From: Leptodactylus fallax
Lineage: Eukaryota > Chordata > Amphibia > Anura > Leptodactylidae
NCBI GenBank assembly: GCA_947044405.1
Contig: CAMRHE010000035.1
Span: 6,979,501 to 7,043,500 of the forward strand
Direction: 5' to 3'
DNA: 64,000 nt
Below are positions 30,149 to 42,304 of this stretch, piece after piece (the first letter of the stretch is position 1; every line of letters begins with the position of its first letter). The notes beneath the pieces were generated by a model, which was not told where the DNA came from, searched no databases, and was given only the letters and a program-made list of their open reading frames with translations. A program made the position numbers and the translations under genes.

Positions 30149-31748
30149 CAGTGGGGAAAAAAAAGTATTTAGTCAGCCACCAATTGTGCAAGTTCTCCCA
30201 CTTATAAAGATGAGAGAGGCCTGTAATTGTCATCATAGGTAGACCTCAACTATGAGAGACAAAATGAGAAAACAAATCCAGAAAATCACATTGTCTGATT
30301 TTTTAAGAATTTATTTACAAATTATGGTGGAAAATAAGTATTTGGTTAATAACAAAAGTTCATCTGAATACTTTGTTATATATCCTTTGTTGGCAATGAC
30401 AGAGGTCAAACATTTTCTGTAAGTCTTCACAAGGTTGGCACACACTGTTGCTGGTATGTTGGCCCATTCCTCCATGCAGATCTCCTCTAGAGCAGTGATG
30501 TTTTGGGGCTGTTGCTGGACAACACGGACTTTCAACTCCCTCCAAAGGTTTTCTATGGAGTTGAGATCTGGAGACTGGCTAGGCCACTTCAGGACCTTGA
30601 AATGCTTCTTACGAAGCCACACCTTCGTTGCCCTGGCGGTGTGCTTGGGATCATTGTCATTCTGAAAGACCCAGCCACGTTTCATCTTCAATGCCCTTGC
30701 TGATGAAAGGAGGTTTGCACTTAAAATCTCACGATACATGGCCCCATTCATTCATTCATGAACACGGATCAGTTGTCCTGGTCCCTTGGCAGAGAAACAG
30801 CCCCAAAGCATGATGTTGCCATCCCCATGCTTCACAGTAGGTATGGTGTTCTTTGGATGCAACTCAGCATTCACTCTCCTCCAAACACGAGTTGTGTTTC
30901 TACCAAACAGTTCTACTTTGGTTTCATCTGACCATATTATATTCTCCCAATACTCTTCTGGAACATCCAAATGTTCTCTAGCAAACTTCAGATGGGCCCG
31001 GATATGTACTGGCTTAAGCAGGGGGACACGTCTGGCACTGCAGGATCTGAGTCCCTGGCGGCGTAGTGTGTTACTGACGGTAGCCTTTGTTACGTTAGTC
31101 CCAGCTTTCTGCAGATCGTTCACTAGGTCCCCCCGTGTGGTTCTGGGATTTTTACTCACCGTTCTTGTGATCATTTTGACCCCACGGGGTGAGATCTTGC
31201 ATGGAGCCCCGATCGAGGGAGATTATCAGTGGTTTTGTATGTCTTCCATTTTCTAATTATTGCTCCCACAGTTGATTTCTTCACACCAAGCTGCTTGCCT
31301 CTTGCAGATTCCGTCTTCCCAGCCTGGTGCAGGTCTACAATTTTGTTTCTGGTGTTCTTCCACAGCTCTTTGGTCTTCACCATAGTGGAGTTTGGAGTGT
31401 GACTGTTTGAGGTTGTGGACAGGTGTCTTTTATACTGATAATAATTTCAAACAGGTGCCATTTATACAGGTAATGAGTGGAGGACAGAGGAGCCTCTTAA
31501 AGAAGAAGTTACAGGTCTGTGAGAGCCAGAAATCTTGCTTGTTTGTAGGTGACCAAATACTTATTTCCCACCATAATTTGCAAATAAATTCTTTAAAAAT
31601 CAGACAATGTGATTTTCTGGATTTGTTTTCTCATTTTGTCTCTCATAGTTGAGGTCTACCTATGATGTCAATTACAGGCCTCTCTCATCTTTTTAAGTGG
31701 GAGAACCTGCACAATTGGTGGCTGATTAAATACTTTTTTGTCCCACTA
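30149..31748 (-). mobile_element. Tc1/mariner element (Tc1-D), nearly intact
   Basis: A 1600-bp element flanked by TA (30147-30148, 31749-31750). Ends are CAGTGGGGAAAAAAAAGTAT and, inverted, TAGTGGGACAAAAAAGTATT. The inverted repeats exceed 180 bp, with a few percent difference. The transposase on the minus strand has only two visible lesions. The element inserted into the left terminal repeat of the DIRS-like element. Confidence 0.93.
30311..31383 (-). pseudogene. Tc1 transposase with one frameshift and one stop (Tc1-D)
   Basis: 31383-31171 gives the first helix-turn-helix (MVKTKELWKNTRNKIVDLHQ, ARGKQLGVKKSTVGAIIRKW). The frame shifts near 31174. 31174-30752 continues in a second frame through IWSDETKVELFGRNTTRVWR (first Asp) and TIPTVKHGDGNIMLWGCF. 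A single in-frame TGA at 30754-30752 is followed in the same frame by 30751-30311, with [17 protein letters not shown] (second Asp) and [18 protein letters not shown] (Glu), spacing 34. The box HGGGS is HGDGN here. The tail beyond GYITKY extends into the inverted repeat, so the natural stop has been lost too. Non-functional as it stands. Confidence 0.9.
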
Positions 31749-32581
31749 TACGTACTACAGCAGCACAATATGGGGTATTTCTGCCACTGTGTGTTGATAG
31801 GACAGGCGGAATTTTTAATTAGCATAATTTATGCATGACTATGGTACCGTATTAGATGGCAAAAGGGACCTCCCCCCTTGTGTTTTTTTCTGTCCTGTGT
31901 GGTGGGACAGAGTTGGTGGTGGAGGGAGGTCTTTTGTCCTCCCATATTTTGTTTTTTCCCCTAAAATTTGTTAACTTCCTTTGGGGAGTCATCTTTACAC
32001 CTCTCTTCTCTTCATTTCTACCACTGGACGCTTCTATGGAAAAGAAGGGGGGGTTTTATTTAGGCAGTTTTTTTGTGCCTAGCCAAGCTTCAACCTTTGC
32101 TTTGAAAAGGGTTATTTCAGTAGTACATGCAGTGGTAGTTGCATGCTGCATGTTCAAAGGCCTGTAGTGCAGGCCACTTGTGCGACCTTGATGTGGTGCA
32201 TTACCGTTTCACTTACCTTACAAGCTCCGCGGCCGCCAGAAGCGACATCGGTCACTTTGTTCCTCCGAAACCTTGGTTTGTTTTCCGGGGACTGAATTCC
32301 TGGACGGACTTTTTGCGGTTTAGTTTTTCTTCCTTTTTGCAAGTTTATATTTGCTGATCCTCTTTTCTGGCACCGGTCTGTATATTTTTAGCTTAATTCT
32401 GTGTACAAGGAATTAAGGTTTGCAAAATTTGCGGGGGGGAGGGGTTTTTTTTGTGCACTACTTGCTCATTCCTCCTCCCCTCCTATAGAAGCCTTCATCT
32501 CAATGCAGGAGATGGCTTGTCTCTTAGTGAGGAAGGCCTCAGTACTCCACTTGGATTACTGTTCTTGCTGCTGCATATCTG

Positions 32582-32670
32582 GGCAACATGGTGGCTTAGT
32601 GGTTAGCACTGCAGCCTTGCAGCACTAGAGTTCTGGGTTCAAATCTTGCAAGGAGTTTAAAAAAAAAAAG
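32582..32670 (+). mobile_element. truncated tRNA-derived SINE
   Basis: GGCAACATGGTGGCTTAGTG and GTTAGCACTGC carry the A box; GGGTTCAAATC is a good Pol III B box. A short CAAGGAGTTT block and a poly-A run (32658-32670) end it. It is the same family as 2421-2665 but lacks most of the body. It sits inside the DIRS-like element. Confidence 0.75.
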
Positions 32671-33045
32671 TTTTCTAGTTTGTGTGCATTGTGACAGACT
32701 GTGGGCATGAAATTGCTTGCTTCCGTTAGTGTGTGGACCCTCCTCTGAAGTACTGTCTAAACAAGACATTGTTGTATGTGTCAAGGATTCCATAAAGGAG
32801 AGTCGGGACGCCACTTCTCAGATTTTGGAAAAGTCACGATCTGAGAAACATACTCTTTCACTAGTCGCTAAGAGGATTTCCAGTTAATTGATGAGATGCT
32901 CTCATTGGATGAAGATACCTTGGAGAATTCCAGCAGACCTCTCTTTCCTCTAGAGAAGATAAATAGGCTGCTGAAGTCCCTGGGGGACTGAGATATTGAC
33001 GGGGAAGCCTCCACTTCTACCAATAGGGGGCCGAGGGCCTTCCAA

Positions 33046-34335
33046 GTGGTTGTAACATTGATAAGCTTATGCTATTGGAGTGGAAACATCCTGAAAGAGC
33101 CACTATTTTATCAGGAGGTTAAGACCTTATTTCCTATTGTGGAAAGTAGACCTTATGACGACCAGACTCAACGCCAAGGTGGAGACGTTCTCCTCACTGT
33201 ATCAGGGGGACTAACCCCAGTGTCCATCCCTTGGAGGTTCAGGCTAGCATACATCGTCCCTCCACTTTCCATGATACCAAAGATATTGATGAAAGTCAGA
33301 CAGGACCAAGTCTCTGTGATAGCCATCATACCATTCTGGCCAAAAAAGGTTTGCCCAGCTCATGTACCTAAGTCGAGGGACATATTGGAGGCTTCCCCCC
33401 ACCCAGAACCTGGTTTCCCAAGGAACTCAGAAGTGCCTGGTTCTGAGGAGATTCAACCTGACAGCCTAGAGGTTGACCAGTCCCTACGGAGATTTAGAGG
33501 ACTGTCAGAAGCCGTCCAGAAGACTCTTTCCTGTGCCAGAGCAGAGTCTACCAAGAAGAACTACCATAGGATAGGTAACATCTTCAAGCAGTGGTGCTCC
33601 AGAAGAGAAGCTGATAGTTCAAATCCTACTATGGTACGGCAGAAATTCTGGATTTTCTTCAGGGCGGCTTGGATACGGGCCTTTTCCCTGCTACACAGCC
33701 TTATCCGCCTGTTTAGGCAGACGATTGTCTCAGAATCCCTTGATCTCTAGGTTCCTTAAGGGTGCTATGAGACTTAGACCGGTGGTTTCAACTTCTGTTC
33801 CACAGTGGGATCTTGCTACAGTTCTCTCGGGTCTTTGTTCTCCTCCATTTGAGCCATTTGAGGATGTGGATCTAAAGTATTTAGCCTTTAAAACTACCTT
33901 TTTGTTAGCCATCACTTCAGCAAAGAGAGTGGGTGAGCTCCAGGCTTTTTCTTCCAAGGAACCATATACTTTGTGCTTGAGGCTAGGGTCCAGCTCAGGT
34001 TTCTCTCTGGCTTTAACCCTAAGGTGCCTTCTCGTGCCAATATCAACCAGATGGTTTCCTTAGCAGTGTTTTTTTTTTTTTCCAGCACCTTCCTCTGAAG
34101 AAGAGGAAGGACTTCACACACTGGATGTAGTAAGGTGTCTTCAGACCTACCTTCTACGTACATGACCTTTCAGGAAATCCGAGAATCTCCTTATTAATAT
34201 AGATGGTTCCAAACCTACCTTATCAAGATGGATCAAGGAAGCGATTAAAACTTCTTTTTCTGCTCAGGGGTTAACTCCACCTGAATTCTTTACAGCCCAC
34301 TCAACTAGGGCTGTGTCAACCTCTTGGACTGAGAG
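33046..34335 (+). pseudogene. DIRS-type polyprotein remnant: RNase H end and tyrosine recombinase
   Basis: 33046-33750 holds two joined pieces. A short stretch, QVSVIAIIPFWPKKVCPAH, resembles the end of the DIRS RNase H region. It is followed by the N-terminal part of a tyrosine recombinase (STKKNYHRIGNIFKQWCSRR). After a frameshift, 33725-34063 contains LKYLAFKTTFLLAITSAKRV then GEL, the box with the first catalytic Arg. Near 34190-34335 another frame has KPTLSRWIKEAIK and FTAHSTRAVSTSW, the H-x-x-R box. The nucleophile Tyr region is not clear. Upstream (32850-33180) weak Gag-like sequence in broken frames is joined almost directly to the RNase H end, so the reverse transcriptase was deleted. 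This kind of recombinase replaces integrase in DIRS elements. Confidence 0.8.
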
Positions 34336-34504
34336 CCGTGTGGTACCTCTTGATCAGATTGTGCAGCCACTTCTTGGTCATCTTAGCTGACCTTTGTAAA
34401 ACATTTCTGGCTAAATGTCCGGAGCTCAGAGAAGACTGCCTTTGGACAGTCAGTCCTAGGTACTGTACAACGAGGAAACACTCCCTAGGGGAATTACTTG
34501 CTAC

Positions 34505-34585
34505 ATCCCCATATTGTGCTGCTGTAGGATGTAAGGGAATAGTTGATTATGATGTTAATCTGTTTTCCCTTAGTCCTAACAGCAG
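34505..34585. repeat. internal complementary region of the DIRS-like element
   Basis: CCCCATATTGTGCTGCTGTA at 34507 repeats the end of the right terminal repeat in direct orientation. GATTATGATGTTAATCTGTT and TTAGTCCTAACAGCAGCAC (34544-34582) repeat it in inverted orientation and extend it outward. This arrangement is what the DIRS replication model requires. Confidence 0.75.
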
Positions 34586-34797
34586 CACAAGCTTACCTTC
34601 CTAACTTAGGATTTTTACTTTATAACTTACACAAGGGGGAAGGTCCCTTTTGCCCTCTTATAGGGAACCATATTCATGCATAAATTATGCTAATTAATAA
34701 TTTTGCCTGTCCTATCAACACACAGGGGCAGAAATACCCCATATTGTGCTGCTGTTAGGACTAAGGAAAAACAGATTAACATCATAATCTGTTTTAT

Positions 34798-37700
34798 ATT
34801 ATTGGCTGATTACGTGGGCTCTATTTGGAGGAGGAGTGGCTACAGTCTTTATATCCCCATGTATTCCAAGCACCCGGCATCACTGCTGATTTGAACACTG
34901 TTTTAAGCACATTGGCCACCTCATCAATAAAAAGCACAGCTCGCCCCACAAAAAATAAGCTCTCAACCTACTTTGTCAATCGAAAAATAAAAATGTTATG
35001 CCTCTCAGAATATGGCAATGCAAAAACAATTGATTTGTTTCCAAATTATTTAGATCTGCAAAATTAGTAATGCTAAAAAAAACAATATAAATTAGGTATC
35101 GCTGTAATCGTACTGATCCATACAATAAAGTTACTTATGCTGTACGCTGCATGGAAAAAGGTAAAAAAACAATGCCAAAATTGATGGGGTTTTTCTTAAT
35201 CCACCAAAAATGCTGTCATTACAAAATGCATCTCATTCTGCAAAAAACAAAAAAAATATAGCTTGTACAATGTGAAGACAAAATCCCCAAAGATCGCCAA
35301 ATCTTAAGAACAAAACTGCTGTGGTAGGTAGGCAATATATAAACTGTGCAAGCGTATATCAAGGAACAGCACAAATTTAGAGGTTACGAGGAAAAAGATA
35401 CCAGAAGTGACACCCCAGAATGACCACCCCAATCATAGGAGCTACTGGGAAAATAGTAGGGAATTTGGTGTTCCCAATGTACTCCACATAGCTTATAAAT
35501 TCACTTTTCACAATCTGCTGTGCATTCAAGCCTGGAAAACTAATGTTCACAGATACCAAACATCTGAATCGCCACTCCAAAAGCCACATAGCGCTCCTTC
35601 ACATCTGCACCCAGTTGTGTGCCCAAACAGCAGTTTATGCCCACTTGTATGACACTGGTATACTGAGAATAAGATATTTAATATCATATGTGGGTGTAAA
35701 CTGCTGTTTGGGCACACAATGGGCACAGAAGAGAACAGTGATGTTTGGTGTTTGGTGCACATATTTAGACAGTTTGGTTTTTGAATTTCATGCCACTTTT
35801 GAAGAGCTCCTGAAAAAGAGCTGCCAGTAAAGTGAAATCCCCTGACACTTGATCCCATTTTGGACACTACACCCCTGAAGGAATTTATCCAGGGTACAGT
35901 GAGCATTTTTGACCCCCAAGTGTTGCATTAATTTATTTTCCAGACAGGAATGTGCAGTTGATGGTGAAAGGAGAAAATAACAATTTTTCCAGGAATATGT
36001 ATTTTCAGTGCGCAATATGTTGTACCCAGCTTGTATCGGAGACAAATGCTTCAAAAGCTATTGTGCCCAGGATACCCATTTAACAATTTTTGGAGTGTGT
36101 GATCCAGCTAACACAAGCTGGGCACAACATATTGGGAACCAAAATGCTAAATCTGTAGAAAAATTGCACTTTTCACTTTTCTTTATTGGCTGCACATTCA
36201 TTTCTGGAAATTAAATTAATGCAACATTCAAAGGTTAAAAATGCTCGCTACACCACTTGGTAAATCCCTTGAGTGGTGTAGTTTACAAAATGGGGTCATG
36301 TGTCTGCGGATTCCACTTTACTGGCAATTCAGTGGCTCTGCAAAAGTGGCATGATGTCCAAAAGCCAAAATATGCTCCAAGAACCAAAATAGCGCTAATT
36401 CCCTTCTGTGCCTGGCCGTGCGCCTAAACAGCAGTTTATACCCACATATGATTTTGTTAAGTATGTTATCCTGGGTACGACAGTGTCTTACATATGGACA
36501 TAAACTGCTGTTTGGGCACACAACCTGCTTTTCAAACACCCAGTGTTGCTTCTTCCCTTTTGCGCGCCCAAACATCAGTTTACATCCACATATAGGGTAT
36601 TTCTGTGCTCGGGAGTAATTGCATAACAAACTGTGAGATGCACTTTCTCCCTTAACCCTTTGTGAATGTGTTAATTTTAGGGATAAATTAATGTTTATTG
36701 AACAAAAATTAAATACCTAAATTTCACCTACAGATTGTTTTCATTTCTGTGAAATTCATAAAGGGTTAACAAACTTCCCAAATGCTATTTTGAATTATTT
36801 GAGGGGTGCAGTTTCGTTAATGGGGTGATTTATGTGGGGTTTCTAATATATAGGCCTTTAAAATCCTCTTCAGAACTAAAGTGGTCCCTAACAAATGGGT
36901 TTGGGAAATGTTCTTGTAAATCTGAAAAATCGCTGTTACACTTGTAAGCCTTCTAAAGTCAAATATAAATTAAAGGACAATTAAAAGATGATGCCAATAT
37001 AAAGCAGAGATATGGTAGATAATATTTATTAATTTATTTGGGTGGTATGACTATCTGTCTGAAAGGCAGAGCATTTCACATTTTGAAAATTGCTAATTTT
37101 TCTAAATTTCCATCAAATCTCCTATATTTTTTTATAAATAACTACAATAATATTGATGAATGTTTACTACTAAAATGAAGTACAATATTTCACAAAAAAA
37201 AAACATTCTAAAAACCACTTGGATAAATTAAAGTATCTCAAAATTATTGCCATGTAAAGTGACACATGTCAGTTTTGAAAAGTGAGGCTGTGTCCTCAAG
37301 GTACTTTTAGGCTGTGACCTTAAGGGGTTAACGACCCTAGGAATGCCCCTGGAAGGTCTAGGTATCAGAGTATAGCACATTGAATTGCCAGAATTTGACC
37401 AAGCTGTACAATATTTTAACATTTGGTTCCCCAATTTTTAATTTTGCACAGGGTCATACTTTGCCTAAAACTAGCCCTGCCTGGTGCAAATTGACACCTT
37501 TGGTGCATGCGGTTTTAGACCAAATTTTCTGACCAACTTGGAAGGTGGGGCTTCAAAGGAAAGGAGTGTTGTTTGGCAGAAAATGAATAAGAGTGAAATG
37601 CATTAAACTGCACCAAAATTTTAATTTAAATTATGCCAACAAATTGGTCGTATAAATTCAGACTAGACATGGAGCAGAATTATTATCCAGCATCAAGCAC

Positions 37701-38040
37701 TGTGACAAATCTAGTACTTTTTCTAACTGCCTGTCTATCTGTTAGAAAAAAACACTACTCTAGATTTTGATGTAGTTTTTCAACCAAAGCACTAAGTGGT
37801 TTCAAAATTAGTGGTAAACATAAAAGGACTTATTCTTCTTCCTTCCTTTTTGAGCTTCTGGCTCAAAAAACGGAAACAAAATCTGCAGTAGCTCTTTCCC
37901 CCCAAAAATGATGTGTGTGAAACTATCCTTAAAGCTAAGACCCCAAATTGCGGAAATACAGTGGAAAAAAATGTTGTATTTTATATTAGAGATATGAGAT
38001 TTTAGTCATCTCGTCTGCATATTGAGGAAAAAAAAGAGCT
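34798..38040. other. non-coding repeat DNA, no gene
   Basis: AT-rich. 34880-35200 (TTAGGTATCGCTGTAATCGTACTGATCCA, CTCTCAGAATATGGCAATGC) belongs to a dispersed repeat type that I associate with frog genomes. 35400-36620 contains the mirrored motif listed separately. 36780-37440 contains a TTTGGGGTGATTTATGTGGGG-like block. 37420-38040 has no recognised content. Open frames here are short and unrelated to known families. Confidence 0.5.
35617..36600. repeat. five copies of a 25-30 bp motif in alternating orientation
   Basis: CCCAAACAGCAGTTTATGCCCAC at 35628, inverted GTAAACTGCTGTTTGGGCACA near 35697, CCTAAACAGCAGTTTATACCC at 36424, inverted CATAAACTGCTGTTTGGGCAC near 36500, and CCCAAACATCAGTTTACATCC at 36567. 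Orientations run plus, minus, plus, minus, plus. Neighbouring pairs can form stems with loops of about 50 bp. Confidence 0.85.
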
Positions 38041-38533
38041 GCATGTGTACGTTTTTTTTTAAAATCAAATCTTTATTTAACGCATATCCGGCAAATACAG
38101 AAATAAAACAACTTATGATCGAAAGCTTAAGGATGACACGACGCCGGACTAAATGCAGCCTCGTGAATTAGAGCCACCCATACGTAATTTTCTATTTAAA
38201 AGGAGAGGGGTAGTAAAGGAAGGGTTGGGAGGGGCTGGGGGGAGAGAGGGACAGTTGGAACAAATCAACGTCAGGAACTCGAAGTTAAGCAACAGAAGCA
38301 ATAAACAATAAACAGTAGACAGTCGCTTCCGCACCTCATAGCCCCAAATTTCTGGGACAGCAGCACACAGCAGACAGGAGCAGTCACAAACGCAAGACCA
38401 ATGGCAAGAAGAAAACAAATAAGCATAATATAAATAAATTTAACAGAAGTGTAAGAGAAATTTGACATAGGGTTCTGGAACGAGAGCTCACCGAAGGGCA
38501 TCCAGGACTCCAGGAGAGAGAAGGAAGCAGAAT

Positions 38534-41500
38534 CTATACTCGACTGGTAAACCTGAGCCAAGGGGACCATGTCTTGAGAAATTTGCTACGGGAGCCTGTG
38601 GCCCAACTAGAGAGCTCCTCGAATCTGCAAATTTGATTTACCCGGGCTAGCCACTCTGCATGAGTGGACGGCGCAGTTTGCAACCACTTCTGGGGAATCA
38701 AAAACTTAGCAGCTGCAAGCAGGCGTGTGGTTAAGTCTTGCCTGGAGGGTGCAAAAGCAGAATCAGGTAAAGCCAATGCAATCTGGGTGAGTGATATCTG
38801 AAAGTTAGAGGTGAAAATCATCCGTATCGCGTATTCAACCGACTTCCAATATAAGTCCAGGATCGGGCATGACCACCATGTATGAGAAAGAGAGCCAGCA
38901 ACCTGTTTACAACGCCAGCATAGGTCAGCATCCGACAGGTTGTAGGGATGTAACCACTCCGGTGTTTTATACCACCGAGTCAATAACTTGTAATAGTTCT
39001 CCTGGATTCTAATACAGTTAGAAAAACCATGTGAGTTGAACAGAACAGTCTTAACCTGGGCATCCGTTAGAGAGATACCAAGCTTCTTCTCCCAAGAGTA
39101 TAGGAAAACCAGTCTTGTGAGCTCTCGTTGTACAACATAGGTATGTAAACATGGGATACCCTTCTGAGTTTTGGAAGGGGAGCCAAAAGCAATTTTTCTA
39201 AATCCGTGGACTCCGCCCTAATCTGGTGTTTTGTTTTGAAAAGTGAATATAGGCTAGTTAAATGTCTAGAGTGGAGTAAGGTGAGTTTTGGAAGTCCTGT
39301 GGGGTCCCAACACTGTTGATCTGTCAATGGTTGGTCATGCTGTGCTAAAGATGAAAGAGTCTTATTGTCTAACGTGGCCCAGAGATCCCTTGGGCCAGGC
39401 TTCAAGAGAACCTCCGGGATCAAAGACACTGGCATGGCTCAAGATGGGAAGGGGGCTAGAGTCGTTTGGAATCGTGCCCAAACATGTGACGGCCCCACCA
39501 GCATAGGGTTAGCCCCCCTGCCACGCCTGGGTAACTGCTCAAAAAGCCACAAATCTCGGAGGAAATTCGAACCAAAGGAGGCTCTCATAAAGAGGGAAAC
39601 CGCTACATTTCTAGTTGGATTGGCCAGCTCCAGCCAATGTGTTAGCTGAATTGCATTGTAGTAAGCCTGGATGTCTGGTAATCCCATACCTCCTTTGTGT
39701 TTACACCTCACCAGAAGGGAGTAAGCTAATCTCGGCCTTTTATGTTTCCAAACGTATTGAGAAAAGAGGGAACGGACCTCTTTAAAGAAGTTGGTGGTCA
39801 GTAAAATAGGAACCATATTCATAGTGTAATGGAGTTTAGGCATAATATACGTCTTGAGCAAGTTAGTGCGACCCATCCATGAAAGGAGAGGGATGTCATA
39901 GTCCTCTAATAACTTTTTAATGGGTTCAAGAAGGGGGGAGTAATTAGTAAGCTACAGATCAGATAACTTGGACGGGACCAAGATACCAAGATACTTCAGT
40001 GGTTCTATAGTCCATGTAAAGGGGGGTGAGGGGTCTCAATCTGGAAACAATGGACTGTGGTAAGGTAATATTTTATATATCTGATTTCCCAAAGTTAACT
40101 TTAAAATTGCTAAGGGAGCCAAAATGTTCTAATCTATGGGTAAGGGCTGGGAGACAAGGAACAGGAGGTCATCTGCAAACGCGGTCACCTGGAGGCGTTC
40201 AGAACCTATCTGGAGGCCTTGTATCCACTCGTCCTGTCGAATACTTTGCAGTAAGGTTTCAACCACTAGGATGAAAAGGGTCGGGGACAAGGGGCAACCC
40301 TGCTGCGTACCATTTATGATGTTGAAGGGGGGGGAGAGAGTCCCATTCACCTTCAGCTTGGCAGAAGGCTGGGAGTACAAAGTAAAAATCGTGTCGATAA
40401 ACCCATGAGGTATACCGAAGCGAGCGAGCATTCTTCGCATGAAACTCCAACAGATCCTGTCAAAAGCCTTCTCGGCATCAATGCCCAGAAGAACCAGAGG
40501 TTGCTTTCAGGAGGTCGCAAAGTGGATAGCCTGTAAAATCCTATGGGAGTTATCTCTCCCCCCCCCTCCCCAGGACAAAACTGGACAATTCATGGTGTAT
40601 TAATTGTGGAAGGACTCTCTGAAGCCTCTTCACCAAAAGCTTAGCCCAAATCTTCAGATCAATATTTAAAAGGGAAATAGGTCTGTAGCTACCACAACTT
40701 TGAGGATCTTTCCCTTCTTTCGGAATAAAGGAAATATGAGCCTCTTGGGAATACTTGGGCCATTGCTGACCTGTTAAGGGAGAATTATAGGTATCCGTCA
40801 GGAAGAGAAGCAGAGTGACTTTGAACTTCCTATAATATGGGAGGGACAAGCCATCAGGGCCCGGGCTCTCCCCAGGGGGAAAACTAAGTATGGCCGCCCT
40901 GACTTTGTCAGAAGTAAATGGGGATATTAAATCCAGGGTTGTTTGAGGGTCCACGGATGGTAAAGCTATGGATTCCAGGAAGTCCTGGATGGCCTTTTCC
41001 TTAGAGGCACAGGGTGAAGGCTGCTGATTTGACTCAAGGTTATAAAGATTCAAATAAAAATCTCTAAAGGCCCATGCTATGTCTGGGGTAGCAGTGACAG
41101 GGGCGTTATCGTGACTACTCTTAATCTGGTGTATGTGGGATCTATCCTTTGCTTTTTTAGTGAGTGTGGACATAAGTCTACCTCCCTTGTTGCCATGGGC
41201 GTAGATCCTATGTTGGTACAATAAGTATGACTTGGCAGATTTAAGAGTAAGGAGAGAGCGCAACTTCTTTCTGAGAGCTGTTAGATCGGCCAATCCTGCA
41301 GCCACTTTGGATAGCTTATGTACCCACTCCAGGGAAGAGATCTGAGTAAGGAGATCATCTATGTCCTTCTGTGTCTTTTTCTTAAACTGAGAGCCTAACG
41401 AGATGAAGATAACGTGCATATAGGATTTGTGCGCCTCCCAAACCACTGGGGGAGGTGGAGAGGAGTCAGGGATAGCGTTAGTAGTGAAAAAGAGATCGAG

Positions 41501-42304
41501 ATGTGATTGGAGTTTCTCTCTACCTTCTTGCCACTCGAGCAGTGTCTCATTTAGGTGCCACTGCCATTCTCTAGGGGTCAGGCCCGGTAAGGTAAAGAAC
41601 AATGAGCAAGGGGCATGATCAGAGATCGCAATGTTCCCTATAGAGGCCTGTCTAGTGAGAGGTAAGAGAGAGGCAGATATCAACCAGTAGTCTAATCTCT
41701 AGTAGGTGTTATGTGGGCTAGAATAGAAGGATTAGTCTCTATCTCTTGGGTGGAAGTGCCTCCAGCTGTCGATGACATTTAAATCTTGCAGTTTCATATG
41801 GAGCTTCCTCAGTACCAACTGTGAGACTGTCGATTTCTGAGAGGAGGAGTCCAACAAGGGGTTAAGCACTAAATTGAAATGGCCTCCCAATAGGATGGGG
41901 TCTCCTACAAAGAGCCTCAACTCATCCAGGCATTCCAGTAGCCAACTGACCTGGCCAGTATTGGGGGCATACAGGTTTGCAAATGTGAACTTAGAAGAAG
42001 CCAGGTCACCCTTGACGAATAGGACCCAACCCTCAGTATCTCTGAATTCGGCTTTAAGCTTGAATGGAAGGGCATGGTGGAGAGTAATAGTAACACCTCT
42101 AGAAGATGAGTTTGTACTACAAAAATGGAATCACTGTGAAAAGTAGTGAGTTTGTAATTTAGGGACCCTGTCTGTTTTGAAGTGAGTCTCCTGGAAAAAT
42201 AGGATATCAGTTTTAGGTTTTTTCAATAGTAGAAGGGCATGGTGACGTTTATCAGGGAAATTGAATCCCTTAACATTGAAAGTGGTTGCAGTGATGTCCG
42301 ACAT
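38534..42304 (-). pseudogene. L1 ORF2 (endonuclease and reverse transcriptase), decayed
   Basis: The frame opens at MSDITATTFNVKGFNFPDKR (42304), the start of an APE-type endonuclease, with ILFFQETHF (catalytic Glu) following. GGHFNLVLNPLLD (about 41880) is the GDFN block with the Asp replaced by His. 41683-40550 holds IAISDHAPC (SDH block) and the first polymerase motifs (ESPGPDGLSLPYYRKF, SYRPISLLNIDLKIW). 40440-40129 has NGTQQGCPLSPTLFILV and VTAFADDLLFLV, the catalytic FADD box. 39876-39439, 39435-39067 and 38983-38534 are the C-terminal part with a CWRCKQVAGSLSHTWWSC zinc-binding-like motif. At least six frame breaks or stops. It belongs to the L1 clade by its FADD, IAISDH and domain order. 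Confidence 0.88.

Larger units (their letters stand above)
30131..34797 (+). mobile_element. DIRS-like tyrosine-recombinase retrotransposon, deleted, carrying Tc1-D
   Basis: Terminal inverted repeats of about 150 bp: left about 30131-30148 plus 31751-31880, right 34630-34797, with core CAGCAGCACAATATGGGGTA. An internal block at 34505-34585 carries both terminal sequences side by side (CCCCATATTGTGCTGCTG and TTAGTCCTAACAGCAGCAC), the internal complementary region used by DIRS-type elements to close their circular intermediate. The coding part encodes a tyrosine recombinase. Tc1-D sits inside the left repeat. Most of the reverse transcriptase is gone, so the element is non-autonomous. Confidence 0.85.

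Noticed and set aside
32582..32670. Functional tRNA gene
   Set aside because: A and B boxes are present, but the sequence does not fold into a tRNA cloverleaf and continues as a SINE with a poly-A run.
33046..34335. Crypton instead of DIRS
   Set aside because: Inverted ends, an internal complementary region and an RNase H end fused before the recombinase point to DIRS; Cryptons have no reverse-transcription genes.
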